Source: Vigna angularis (taxonomy: Eukaryota > Streptophyta > Magnoliopsida > Fabales > Fabaceae). Taken from it: a stretch of DNA of 64,000 nt. Shown here in pieces: positions 25,501 through 36,689 of this stretch. The stretch covers positions 27,636,871 through 27,700,870 of the forward strand of contig NC_068976.1 in the NCBI RefSeq assembly GCF_016808095.1. The letters run 5' to 3'. Position 1 is the stretch's first letter. Every line of letters starts with the position of its first letter. The notes under the pieces were generated by a model. It was given only the letters and a program-made list of their open reading frames with translations, did not search any database and had not been told where the DNA came from. A program made the translations under genes and the position numbers.

Positions 25501-28500
25501 GGTTAGCCATAAATCTACTTATCAAACTTACTCCATAGGTTAGATCTGGTCGAGTAGTTGTGAGATACATCAAACTACCAACCACTTGTTTAAACATAGT
25601 GGTATCTACTCCTTCTCCTGCTTCATCCTTTGACAATTGTGTTCCTGGAACAATGGGTTCTTCACAGGATTGCTATTTTCCATGCCAAACCTTTTAAGAA
25701 TTTCTCGAGCATATCTTCTTTGGCAGATAAATATTCCAGCTTTATCATGTATAACTTAAATTCCCAAGAAATATTTCATCCGTCCCAAATCAGACATATC
25801 AAATTCTTTCATCATTGAGTTTCTAAAGTTATCACACATATTCTTATTTCTTCCGGTAAAGATGAGATCATCTACATAAATCCTAACGATAAGTGTGTTA
25901 CCTCCTTCGATTTTGGTAAACAGTGTGTGTTCGTTGGAGCAATTTTCAAATCCTTCACGCATGAAATATGCTTCAATTTTGCTGTACCAAGCCCTTGGTG
26001 CTTGTTTAAGGCCATATAACGCCTTTTTGAGTTTGTAAACCTTTTCTTCATTTCCCAATTTGATGAATCCTTCTGGCTGTTCAACGAAGACTTCTTCTTT
26101 AAGCTCTCCATGAAGGACATCACTCTTCACATCAAGTTGGAATATTTCCCATTCATGTTGAGCTGCGAGTGCAATAATTAAGCATACTGTGTCGAGTCTA
26201 GCTACTAGTGCAAAGACTTCAGTATAGTCTATTCCATATCACTGTGAATATCCTTTTGCTACCAATCGTGCTTTGTGCTTTTCTATTTCTCCATTTTGGT
26301 TGAGCTTGGTTTTGAAAATCCACTTGACTCCAACTGGTTTTACTCCTTTAAGCAGATCTGTTAACTCCCATGTGTTGTTTTTCTCTATAGCATTCATCTC
26401 ATTCTTCATTGCTTCCTGCCACCTCTTATTTCTATGAGCTTCTTCAAAAGAATGTGGATCGTCTTCACTTTCAGCCATCAATATCATGAGATTTTCATCG
26501 TCCAAATCAACACCTGCATATAATTTGTCATCCATGTTGGTTCTCTTCTAGTTCTTGTGGCCCTCCCTTGTACTGGACTACCTTGACCAATATTAGTTTG
26601 TACTGGACTATCTTGACCAATATTAGTTTCTTCATTGGTGGGTGATTCGTCTTCTTGTAAATCACTGCCACCATCATCATGTGCAACGTCTTCTTCTTGC
26701 TCAACATTTGATCTTTCAAGAATGCTTGTTTCCTCTTCACATGCTAAGACATCACTTTTCTTTTCTTCATTGGTTGTACCCCAAATCCAACTTTTCTCTT
26801 CTTCAAACACCACATCTCTACTTATAATGATTTTCTTGGAAACAGGATCAAACAATCTATAAGCTTTTGATTCATCACTGATTCCCAAGAAAACACACAT
26901 CTTACTCTTATCTTCAAGTTTAGTTCTTCGTTGATCTGGTATATGAACATGAGCCACACACCCGAAAATTCGAAAATATGCCACCGTAGGCTTCACACCA
27001 CTCCATGCTTCTTCAGGGGTTGTATTCTCTAAGGTTGATGTTGGACTTCGATTCTGAACATGTACACACCATTTCACAGCTTCTGGCCAGAACACCTTTG
27101 GGACTTGTCTCTCTTTTAACACAGCCCTTACGCCATTCAAGATCGTTCTATTTTTCCTTTCTGCAACTCCGTTTTGCTGAGGAGTATAAGATGTTGTTAG
27201 TTGCCTTCTAATGCCTTGACTTTTGCAGAATTCTTCAAACTCATGTGAGGTGAACTCACCTCCCCGATCTGTGCATAAGCAGCCAATATGTTCATCGGCC
27301 TCCTTTTCAACACGTATTTTAAAATTCTTGAAATGTTGGAATGCTTCAGATTTCTCATGTGAGAGATAAACCCAAGCTTTTCGTGAAAAGTCATCTATAA
27401 AGCTTAGGATGTATCTTTTGTTGCTGTTTGAAGAAGGCTTTAGGGGACCACAAATGTCAGCATGCACAAGCTGTAGTTTCCTTGATGCTCTCCACATACC
27501 TTGCTTTGGGATTGATTGTCGGTGTTGTTTTCCAATCAAACAGGTGATGCAGGTTTTTGTTGGTGATTTCAGAGTTGGTAAACCTGTTACCAAATGCTTC
27601 TGTGAAAGAACGTTGAGTCCCTTGTGATTAAGATGCCCAAACCGACAATGCCATAGGTGTGTTACCTTGTCAGTTTCTAACTCCGATTGAAGACACCTGG
27701 TTTCTTTTAGATCTGAGGTGGCCAACACATAAAACATTATGTTGCCACTCATCTCAGTTTGCATGATTAAGCCCTTATCATAATGAAAAACCTTACAAAC
27801 TCCATTTTGAATTAAGATTGTCAATCCTTTTTCTTGAAGTTGTCCTAAGCTAAGCAAATTGTTCTTAAGCTCAGGAACAAAATAAACATAAAAAATAACT
27901 TGAGTAACACCATCAACTTGCATTCTTACATTTCCTTTTCCTACTACATTCATTTTCATTTCATTTCCCAATTTTATAGTATGGCAAATACCTTCTTCCA
28001 AATTAGAAAACCAACCTTTATTTCTTGTCATATGGTTGCTGCATCCAGAGTCCAAGAACCAAACCTCCTTTTGTTCAGTTTGATGCATCTCCATGTGCGA
28101 CATTAATAGCAGTTCCTCTTCTGAATCCATCTCAGCATAGTTTGCTTTTTTCTCCCATTCGGGACATTCGTATTGGAAGTGTCCTAACTTATGACACTTG
28201 AAGCATTCAATGGTTGCTTTGTTCTGGATTCGTCTTCCTCATCCTCTTCCTTGTCCAAGACTTTCATCTTGAGAAATCTTCAATACTTGTTCCTCCACTG
28301 ACTGTTCCTGCATCCTTTGTTCATGAACAAGAAGACTTCCATGGAGTTCATCGAGAGTTAGACTGCTTAAATCGTTCGACTCCTCTATTGAACATACAAT
28401 ATAATTGTATTTAGAAGTCAATGATCTAAGAATCTTACTGACAACCATACTTTGCTCCATGTTTTCACCATTCGATTTCATCTTGTTCACCATGCTAAGG

Positions 28501-30580
28501 GCTCTGCCAAGAAAAATATCCACCTTCTCTCCTTCTTTCATGGTAAGTAACTCAAACTCTCTTCTAAGAGCTTGAAGTTGTGCTCTTTTTACCTTTGTAG
28601 AGCCTTGGTGCTTCTGCCGCATGGATACCCAGATGGCTTTCGATGTCTCCTTGTCAAGAATTGTCTCTAGAATTTCTCTATCAATAGCCCGGAATAGGAA
28701 ATTCTTAACCTTTAAATCCTTGAGTTTAGCACATCCACACTCCTATTCTCTGCATTACTCGTTGGTGTTGTCAATGGTATCCCTTCATCTACAAGGCTCC
28801 ATTACTTCTGAGAAAGTTTTCCATCATCATTGACCAATGATCATAATAGCCATCAAACTTTGGTATGGCTGTTTGCACAAATTTTTCTGACATTTTGTTT
28901 GTGAACTCACACACTCTTCACTTAGGTTATCAGACCCCTTGCGGAGCTCTGATACCAGATGTAATACCAGATGTAGAAACTTTAGGTATGTATAAGGAGT
29001 AATAAAAGAGAGAATATATTATTTAATTGAAAGGAGCGTGAGGCTTTATCGCCTCTATTATATTATTTAATTGAAAGGAGCGTGAGGCTTTATCGCCTCT
29101 ATACAAGAAAACTGAATATAAAACAGAATCCGAAACAGAATAAAAGAGTGCCACAAATCACGGAATTGATTCCCGTGACATTCGGCTTATTAAAACAAAA
29201 TCACTAACTACTTTGACTATCACAATACACTGTCAGTACGAGTAACTACAATATTTTTTTCTACGAATCTCGACATTATGAACAAGATATTGATGATTTA
29301 GAAAAAAAAATCCAAACTTTTAGAGAAACACTAGAATTTTAATAATTAAAATTCTTACACCTAATGCACAATCCACAATTAATATATGAACGCGAAACTA
29401 TCTAACTTTTACATCTAAACTGTGAACTCTCTCAAAGAGATATGAATTGTTTTCCCTACCTCAAACACTTTCCTCATGATTGTAGAACCACAAGAATTTT
29501 GAAATTTGATGAGTTTTGAATATTGGAGAGAAAGGAAAAATAAGGATAATGACACAGAAAGTCATGAGAGACCGAGAGAAGCAAGGATTAGAGAAAGCAA
29601 TGGAAGAATTCAGGTAAACAGGGGAGGAACTATAGGGTTGTTAAAAAGAAAATGAGAAAGGGATATGCAATAAGGGGAATGTTGTTTTTATTTGTGTATC
29701 TTTTTTTCCACCTTTTAAAGAAACGGTGCATTTCATATTGCGTTTTTCATAGCATTGTCAAAATTCAGAGCTTAACCTTTAATAATTTAAAGGTTTTGCC
29801 TCATTCAACTTACGATTTTCTGAACACTTCACGTGACATCTTTTTGTTAAGTTGAACGAGTAGTTGAATTTGGTAAATTGGACAATTGGAGTATTGCATA
29901 TTTTTAGACCTTTCATAACTTCATCAAATTTCAAAAGTTCACCATCACGTTGTTATTAGATGTCTGAAATCAGCTCTTGTATTTTAATTTATAGACATGC
30001 CTGATATATGACATGAACTGGTGTGTCAAAGAATAATGAGCCTGACATGTTATTGCTGCAGATTTATATTGTTAGAGCATTTCCAAATTTAGTTGAAGAA
30101 AAGGGAAATGATATTTTAGTTGAAGAAGGAAACAAGCATGCAACCAAAGTACCGAAAACTAAATGTAATCTTGAGTCAGAATCCAAGACTAAAAAGCCAA
30201 GACAGGAAACATATGAAACTAGTGAATCAGAGAGTTCTCAGGAGCATATTGACAAAGAAGTCAAGCCACAGGGTGCAAATCCATTGAAGCAAACTAAAAT
30301 CTCTAAGAAAAAAACGCAAAAGAAATCAATACTTTTGGCTACTACAGATTCGAAAGGGAAAGTGCAATTGAAAACTGAGGAACCAATGTTGTCTCTAGTG
30401 CTGTCAAAGACAAGGAAGTCAAAGGGTATCAATGGAATTGATGACTCAGACAAGTTAGAGAAGAAAATTTGTGTTCATGATGCTGATAGCAAGTTAGAAA
30501 AGGTTGAAGAAGCAAGCAAATGTGTGGTACAGACAGCTAGAAAAAAACCAGGTCCAAAGTATTTCAGAAAGAAAGCATAA
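19585..30580 (+). CDS. B3 DNA-binding domain protein, copy 2, full-length, with an 8.2-kb transposon-filled intron
   Basis: Tandem paralogue of copy 1 and the better preserved one. Exons: 19585-19662, 19876-19941, 20025-20123, 21225-21286, 21359-21518, 21650-21856 and 30062-30580. The frame is open throughout, 396 residues. Same layout as copy 1: TYEEARKQRLEENKKRFE, DLGILRISKNLTEI, SSRVRNPVPSYRED, LPALRKRSRS, SYIARPLDEIKE. The B3 domain is at about residues 140-240, with SFIKSMVRSHVYSCFWLGLP and GLSGGWRAFALDHKLDDGDA. The Lys/Glu-rich tail ends KKPGPKYFRKKA. Intron 6 (21,857-30,061) contains copia elements, so correct mRNA requires splicing over 8,205 bases. Splice borders are intact by inspection. 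Whether it is still expressed cannot be told from the sequence. Confidence 0.85.
20591..20948 (+). mobile_element. Truncated copia 3' end in intron 3 of B3 copy 2
   Basis: The frame at 20,636-20,724 encodes ADVYTKAFFPAVFQ and SKLEMLNIHS, the usual end of a copia RNase H. LTR-like DNA follows, with a TATA-type stretch and AATAAATACACA. Copy 1 lacks this segment: its intron runs straight from TTTTCCAAG to GTCTAGAGTC. Only the 3' end is present, so it is an old or truncated insertion. Confidence 0.7.
21857..23525. other. Intron 6 of B3 copy 2, left part
   Basis: 21,857-22,230 aligns with intron 6 of copy 1. From 22,230 to 23,525 the sequence has no counterpart in copy 1 and no recognisable coding content. 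It appears to belong to an older insertion that continues at 29,228-29,616 on the other side of the copia element. Confidence 0.6.
23583..24722 (+). mobile_element. Mini copia element A, internally deleted, nested in an LTR of element B (TSD AATTG)
   Basis: 5' LTR 23,583-23,733 and 3' LTR 24,617-24,722, both beginning TGTTAGATGTTAAG and ending CTACTATTTCATA. Flanked by AATTG at 23,578-23,582 and 24,723-24,727. The primer site TGGTATCTAGAGC follows the 5' LTR, and a GAGGGGGAG purine tract precedes the 3' LTR. The 3' LTR lacks about 45 bp, including the TATA-like stretch present in the 5' LTR. Only the back end of pol remains, so it could move only with enzymes from another element. Confidence 0.9.
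23754..24609 (+). pseudogene. Copia pol remnant of element A (RT C-terminus and RNase H)
   Basis: Starts a few tens of bases after the primer site, directly in the RT C-terminal region (FQTKDLGKLRYFLGIEVAQS). It changes frame near 24,000-24,015 and continues with RYRRLVGKLNYHTVTRPDIS and RNase H (CYSDADWAG, then the RTKHIEVDCHFIREK box). About 35 residues usually lying between RRSTS and the TCELVWLKQLL box are missing, including the second catalytic acidic part. Gag, protease, integrase and the RT active site are gone. It is not functional. Confidence 0.9.
24923..28893 (-). pseudogene. gag-pol of copia element B, disrupted
   Basis: Reads right to left. Gag starts at 28,893 (MSEKFVQTAIPKFDGYYDHW), is soon broken, and resumes at 28,622-28,239; a CCHC knuckle (CFKCHKLGHFQYEC) lies around 28,200-28,150. 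The long open piece 28,130-26,484 (548 residues) holds protease (VWFLDSGCSNHMT), GAG-preintegrase (HLWHCRFGHL) and integrase (HADICGPL, TDRGGEF, PQQNGVAERKNRT). A frame change near 26,500 leads to RT (WIFKTKLNQNGEIEKHKARL); a stop follows at 26,239. RT continues with YGLKQAPRAW and the active site YVDDLIF near 25,870. RNase H lies at 25,636-24,923 (TEAEYI, RSKHIEVRFHFLKD). Several stops and shifts make it non-functional. Confidence 0.92.
28972..29222 (-). repeat. 5' LTR of copia element B
   Basis: 251 bp. Matches the interrupted left LTR except for a few substitutions and a 45-bp tandem duplication containing GAAAGGAGCGTGAGGCTTTA twice. A short duplication of the TACCAGATGTA motif lies at its inner edge next to the primer site. 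Confidence 0.9.
29223..30061. other. Intron 6 of B3 copy 2, right part
   Basis: 29,228-29,616 has no match in copy 1 and no recognised content. From about 29,617 the sequence aligns with intron 6 of copy 1 up to the acceptor TTGCTGCAG at 30,061. Confidence 0.65.
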
Positions 30581-31470
30581 TGTTGGAGCTAATGACTAGT
30601 AAAAAATTGTTGTAAAAAACATACATGTATCGAGTGTATTATGATAACTTCTATTGTATGTTTGTCTTTTTCCCCTGTAAAGGAAGTTGATGAAAACTGT
30701 TTTACTCTTTTTTTTTGTACTAAACTCCAGTTCAGGATTTATCAAAATGTTGCTCCAAATATTTATGCATTAACCCTGAATCCTAACAGTAAAATAGTTC
30801 ATGCTTAACCCTGAATCCTAACACGACATTGTCATGAGAGTTGTTAGTTTGCATTAATTCACAACTATGATACAGACACCACAAATGAGCTTCAGCTGGA
30901 ACTAGCATTCGGGATCACATTCCTTGAGCAAACAAGAGCAAAGCACATGTGACAAACAGGATTTGTTGTCTGGATCAAGATTCAAGAAGCCCTTGCATCA
31001 AAGAAGGCGAGGAGTGAGTTTCACTGGAATCACTATAATTGGGAGACATTTGTGGCCATAAATCTTTGTATTTTTTTGTATACAAATAAATGGTATGTTA
31101 TATCAGTGCTACACATCCTTGTTAATTATTGGAATTTTTGAGTAGCAGACAGTACAAATAATTTGAAAACCAAAAGAATTAAAATGTGAACTATTTCAAT
31201 TGGGGATACTAAAACCGAACAAAAGGATAAAAGCTTTGAGATCAAAGTGCTAGATAAATACTTTTATTAGAAAGAAATTGTTGACTGAACAACTGATTGT
31301 GAAGATTCTCCTCAAGTGAACAAAATTTAGTACTGCAATGCTTGAAGCTTCTCTGCGAAAATAAAGGGGAAGCAAAAGTTGGCAACAAAAATCTCTTGTA
31401 TATAATCACTTTTAAATCTTGGTTGAGTGAAAAGTTTATTTAATTCATGTAATGCTATACGTTCATGATT
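30581..31470. other. 3' flank of B3 copy 2
   Basis: Aligns with the 3' flank of copy 1 until about 31,450. No gene seen. Confidence 0.65.
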
Positions 31471-31637
31471 ATAAAACTGAAAAACCAAGGGTGTCTCTAG
31501 AGCTGTCAAAGAAGACAAGGAAGTCAAGGGGTATCAATGAAATTGATGATTCAGCCCAGTTAGAGAAGAAAAGTTTTGATGCTGACGGCAAGTTAGAAAA
31601 GGTTGAAGAAACAAGCATGTGTGCTACGGAAAGTTAG
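31471..31637 (+). pseudogene. Third, partial copy of the B3 gene's last exon
   Basis: Encodes KTEKPRVSLELSKK, RGINEIDDSAQLEKK and DGKLEKVEETS, clearly homologous to the tail exon of copies 1 and 2, then stops at TAG. It lies right after the duplicated 3' flank of unit 2, with no upstream exons. This suggests an original third tandem unit whose front part was deleted. It keeps the base that copy 1 lost. Confidence 0.8.
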
Positions 31638-31689
31638 AACCCAAAAAATATAAACTCTTAAAAAGAGCAAAACGTATAAGTAGAGCTTC

Positions 31690-34600
31690 AATTAGAAACT
31701 AGTCATTTTGAAAAAGCTCCCATGTCACTCTAAAGCTTCCCTCTTGTAGCTCCTTGACTCCTTTATGCAGAATCTGACCTTTCCTCCTCTCTTTTCCTAG
31801 AATCGAGCACACCACTATAAACCACACAGCAAGAAATTGTGCTGGATGCAAAGCTTTAGTATGAATGTCTGCAAGTTGGGCTGAAGTAGAAATGGGCAGG
31901 AGCTTAATTACACCAGCTTGAACTTTATCCCTTATGAGATGACAATCAATTTCAATATGTTTTGTCCTCTCATGCATGACTGGATTCTGTGCAATTTGTA
32001 TAGCAGATTGATTGTCACAAAACAGAGGAACTGGTTGTGGTAGAGGTTGTTTCAAATCATGGAGCAAATACAAAAGCCATTGAATTTCACATGTTGTGGA
32101 AGCTAAGGCTCTATATTCTGCTTCGGTTGATGATCTAGATATAGTACCTTGCTTCTTGGATTTCCAACTGATTAAGGATGCACCATATAACACATTAAAA
32201 CCAGTCACAGACCTTCTAGTGTCAGGGCAAGCAGCCCAATCCGAATCACTAAAAGCCTTGAGAGCATGTTCTGTGTTGGAGGGAAAGAATAATCCTTATC
32301 TTGGATTATTCTTGATATATCTCAGGATCCTTATTGCTGCTGCATAGTGATCTTCCAAAGGATTGGAAAGAAATTGACTGAGAGTACTAACAACAAAACG
32401 TAACTCTGGTCTTGTGTTGGTTAGATATAATAACCAACCAAGAATTCTTCTATAGGCATGCACATCTGAATAGGATTTCCCTTTTGTCTTGGAAAATTTT
32501 GTTCCTGGCTGTATTGGAGTAGAAACAGGTTGACATCCCAACAATTCTGCATCTTCTAGTAACTCTAGAGCATACTTCCTTTGTGAATAATTAATGCCCT
32601 GCTGAGATCTTGCAATTTCTAAGCCCAAAAAAAATACTTGAGTTGGCCTAGGTCTTTAATCTTGAACTTTGCATTCAATAGAGCCTTCACATTTTGGATT
32701 TCCTGGATGTCATCACCTACCAAGACTATATCATCTACATAAACAAGTAAGATGGTGATATGAGCAGAATCACTTTTGACAAAAAGTGAATAATCTGATT
32801 TTGATTGTATGTAGCCCAAAGAAAGTAAAGTAGTTGTCAACTTGTAATTCCATTGTCTAGATGCCTGCTTGAGTCCATATAAAGACTTCAACAACTTGCA
32901 AACTTGCCCTGGTTTTTCTGTTTTGTAGCCAAGAGGAAGAGACATGTATACTTCTTCATCTAGATCCCCATGTAAAAAAGCATTATTTACATCTAGTTGA
33001 TGTAAATACCAATGTTTGGAGGCTGCTAAAGCCAGAACCAATCTTACTGTTGTGAGTTTGACAACAAGTGAAAAAATCTCAAAGTAATCTAAGCCTTCTT
33101 GTTGTGTGTAGCCTTTGGTTACTAAACTTGCCTTGTATCGTTCAATACTCCCATCAGCATGCCTCTTTATTTTGTATACCCACTTACATCCGATAGGTTA
33201 CTTTCCATAAGGTAGATCAGTCAAAGCCTAAGTTTTGGAATTTTCTAAAGCTGCAATTTCTTGATCCATGGCATTTCTCCAACAATCATGTTTGATGGCT
33301 TGGTTATATGTTTTAGGTTCACTAACTTGGGAAAGATTAAGGACATATGATTTATGAAGAGATGATAATGCATCATAAGAGAGATATGAAGAGATAGGAT
33401 ATAAGGTACCTGTGGATGACTGAGTGGCGGAAGAAGTAGATAACATGTTGCAATGATAGTCCTGCAGATAAGATGGTTTATGTTTTGGCCTGGTTGATTT
33501 CCTTTGTGGAGTAGCAGTGACAGATTCAACAAAAACAGGTTGAGAAGAAAAAATAACAGGGTCTGGAACAATAGCAGGAGAGGATGTAGGTGGTAAAGAG
33601 GGTTGATCAGTAACTTCTGAGAAAATAGGTGATGGAGAGGAAATGATTTTGGTGACAAAATCCAAGGAATTTTGTGTATCAATAGGTGAGTGCTTGTCAC
33701 TAGTAACAAAAGGAAATATGTTTTCATAAAATACTACATTCCGTGATAGAAAAATTTCCCTAGAGTTTAAATCTAACAAAAGGTAGCCTTTCACTCCTTT
33801 TTTAAAACCAAGTAAAACACATTTTCTTGCACGAGGTTGAAATTTTGTTCTATGAGCTTGAAGAGTTGAAGCATAGCAAAGTGAACCAAAAACACGTAAG
33901 TAAGTAATGTCAGGTTTAACATTGTGTAACAACTGAGATGGAGAAAAATATGCCAAAACTTTGGAAGGTAAAATATTAATGAGTTGCATAACATAACGAA
34001 CATCAAAAGATCAGAAAGTTATGGACAAATGGGATTGAAACATTAAAGATCTAGCAACATTGAGAATGTGTTGATGTTTTCGCTCAACAACTTCATTTTG
34101 TTGAGGTGTTTCAACACAAGATAATTGATGTTGTATCCCTTTTTGTTTATAAAAATTTGTCATTGCAAACTCATTACCATTATCTGATTTAATAACTTTT
34201 ACATCAATGCCAAATTGTGTTTTGATATAAGAAACAAAGCCAATAAGTTGTGATCTTGTATCTGACTTACTTGCCATCAATTTAATCCATGTGAATCTAG
34301 ACCTATCATCCACAATAGTTAAAAAATATTTGAAACCATCAACAGAAGAAGTACAATAGGGCCCCCAAATATCAACATGAATTAAATCAAAAGGAGCTTT
34401 TGAAACAATAGTACTTAATTGAAAAGACAATTTTCTTTGCTTAGAATAGTGACAAGTATCACAATGAGTATATTTTGTATCAGGTAAAGTGGCATACATG
34501 GTGCGTAATTTGATATAACAAGAAGAAGAAGGATGCCCTAGTCTAGAGTGCCAAATATCTATAGAGTTAGTCTTATTGTAGAACAAGCAATAGAATTCTC

Positions 34601-35690
34601 AAGAGTAATAGCAGCTGGTGAACCAAGGGGTGTGGATGCAGGAACTATCATGACATACAAGCCATCTCTTTCTTTAGCTTTCCCAATCATCTGCAGGGTT
34701 GACTTGTCCTGTATTTCACATGAAAATTCAGAAATGGTAATTTTACAAGAGAGAGATTTAGTTAACTTTGTGACCGAAATAAGATTAACGGAAAAATCAG
34801 GAACAAACAAGACATTATGTAAAGTAAGGTGTGGGCTAAGAGAAACTGTGCCAGAAAAATGAGCAAATGAATAGTTCTTATTGGGTAAAGATACTGTAAT
34901 TGGTGAGATTCTATGATAAGAAATAAAATGAGACAAAAAACTGCATATATGATCAGTAGCACCTGTGTCTAGAATCCATTGGGAATAAATATTACCTTGA
35001 TCTTGAGAAGAAGTGGAAACATTATGAGAACTCACTAGACCAATAGAATGCGTGACTGTGGGATTAGATTGAGAAAGAAGTGCCAATAGACGATGAATTT
35101 GCTCTTGAGAAAGTCCTAGAGTTGAGGAATGTGACTGCGCCTGAGAATTATTAGAAGAAGGAACAACTGCAGAAGACATTGAATTTCACAATCTCAAATT
35201 GGACAAAAATGTCAGAACCCGAATCTCCGAAAACTCCTTCAGATTCCTCAAAAATCAATCTAGGGCTATGAGTGATTAAAGCACCCAATTATTTCTCATT
35301 GAAAACCCTAGAAACACAAAGTCAAAACATAAAACATAACGATGCGAGAGTACCAGAGTGAGTAGCCATAGAAAGAGAAGAAATTGTAGGAAAGCCAAGA
35401 ACGAAAGGTAGAAGATGAAGATCTTGGCACTAACATAATTGGTTGCGAAAGAACGTGATCAAGAATTAATTTTCTTATGATACCATGTTATGAGAAAAGA
35501 AAGGATGAAAAATGTGTATCTTATTTTTATCATATAAGGAGAGAGTACAATTGATATATATATAACTGTTTAAAACAATATAAAAAATATAATATAAATA
35601 TAAAAACATAATATTAATATATGAACATAAATGCACATATATGAACATCAATGCACATATATGAACGAAAAATAAATTAAATCCAATAGT
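31690..35690 (-). mobile_element. Copia LTR retrotransposon C, truncated
   Basis: Minus-strand element. A probable 5' LTR starts at 35,486 (TGTTATGAGAAAAG in + orientation), and the primer site TGGTATCATAAG lies just inside at about 35,474-35,485. The outer end of the LTR near 35,690 is only approximate. No matching LTR is seen left of the RNase H end at about 31,700, so the 3' LTR has been lost. Its left end abuts the third B3 fragment. Confidence 0.8.
31699..35179 (-). pseudogene. pol of copia element C, disrupted, gag nearly absent
   Basis: Order on the minus strand: protease at 35,179-34,559 (QWILDTGATDHIC), preintegrase and integrase at 34,586-34,011 (IWHSRLGHPSS, HVDIWGPY, SDNGNEF), a linker at 33,989-33,228, and RT at 33,041-32,619 (QLDVNNAFLHGDL, YGLKQASRQW, active site YVDDIVL). 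RT continues at 32,628-32,296 (RKYALELLEDAELL) and RNase H is at 32,208-31,699 ([35 protein letters not shown]). Frame shifts and stops separate the pieces. Only MATHS-like codons near 35,370 hint at the gag start, so gag is almost entirely deleted. Confidence 0.9.
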
Positions 35691-36689
35691 TGTGGTTCTA
35701 GAAGTATGCTTAGATCATTAATCTAAGCTTCTTCTGTGTTTAGGCGCATCTTGGGAGGTATTTGGGTGTAGGGACAATTGTGCATAGCACACCATTAGGG
35801 GTAAGGAAAGCTGATTTTGATTTTGATTATTATTGTTTAAATAATTGTTGGAGATCTGTAAAATTGGTTTGTTCGATTTATATATGTTTGATTTTTTTTT
35901 TGTGAAATTGAGATGATAGTGTGATATTTGGGTGGATAATTATCTTTTTGATAGGTTTGAGTGAATTGAATTGTGTTTACTTGTTTATAAATAAAATTTT
36001 TTGGGAGGGACTATGAGATTTCGGGATTTGTACAATTGGGTTCTAGTTTTATTTTCAAAAACTTTGTGACCAACCAGAGCTGGAAATTTTAAAAGTGTGA
36101 AAATCATCTATTGAAGCCAATTCTGCATTGCTGGTAAAAAAAATCACAGTACCTTAGTTTATGAGATGGCGATGGATCGCAATTAAGTACATTTGATTGA
36201 CAATTGGTATTATTGGTTATCAGTTGCAATTGTGTGATTGAAGTGCTTGTATTATCTTCAAAGAATTTCTTAAATGATACGAGGCTCGCAAAAGCCTGGT
36301 TCCATTGCTTATGTTGCAATAGGTACATGTACATCATTTACTGGCTTTACTCACTTCAAATTTCTTCGCCCTTGGGTTCTAGTTTGAGGCGTCAGAGATC
36401 ACATTACTAGTAACGAATTGTTTTCTTTGCTCTGTCTACTTCAAGTTATTTTCTTTCTATTATCATGCCCAATGGCTATAAGGCCATCCACATGGTGTTA
36501 GAGGACAAGGGAAAGGCCGAGGAGATAAGTCAGGAGTTGAATATTTTAAGTATGATCAGTCCAAATCCCATATTGGATAGAAATGAGAAAGTAGAGCATT
36601 ATATAAAGGTGAAAGACCCATTGCCTTAATATTTTGGGTAAAGAGTGGTGTCAATCCCTTATATAGTTGGCTCAGATGTTATCGGTGTT
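35691..36689. other. Spacer, probably transposon-derived
   Basis: No coding match. 36,555-36,640 (CCCATATTGGATAGAAATGA, then GCATTATATAAAGG) resembles promoter parts of legume LTRs, but no repeat partner was found in this window. Confidence 0.45.

Larger units (their letters stand above)
23526..29222 (-). mobile_element. Copia LTR retrotransposon B, decayed, flanked by TSD CAATA
   Basis: Both ends are visible. The 3' LTR is at 23,526-24,888 (interrupted by element A) and the 5' LTR at 28,972-29,222. CAATA flanks it at 23,521-23,525 and 29,223-29,227. The LTRs start TGTAGAAACTTTAGG and end CTTTGACTATCA in + orientation. The 5' LTR has a 45-bp internal tandem duplication. The primer site TGGTATCAGAGC type (tRNA-Met) lies just inside at about 28,948-28,960, and the purine tract AAGGGAGGGAA (minus strand) lies at about 24,889-24,899. 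It sits in intron 6 of B3 copy 2, in antisense orientation to the gene. Confidence 0.92.
19105..31450 (+). repeat. Segmental duplication, unit 2 (contains B3 copy 2)
   Basis: Homologous to unit 1 at 12,830-18,125 but 12.3 kb long, because its introns took up transposons: a 0.36-kb copia remnant in intron 3 and about 7.4 kb in intron 6. Homology resumes at about 29,617 and runs through the last exon and 3' flank. Confidence 0.85.
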
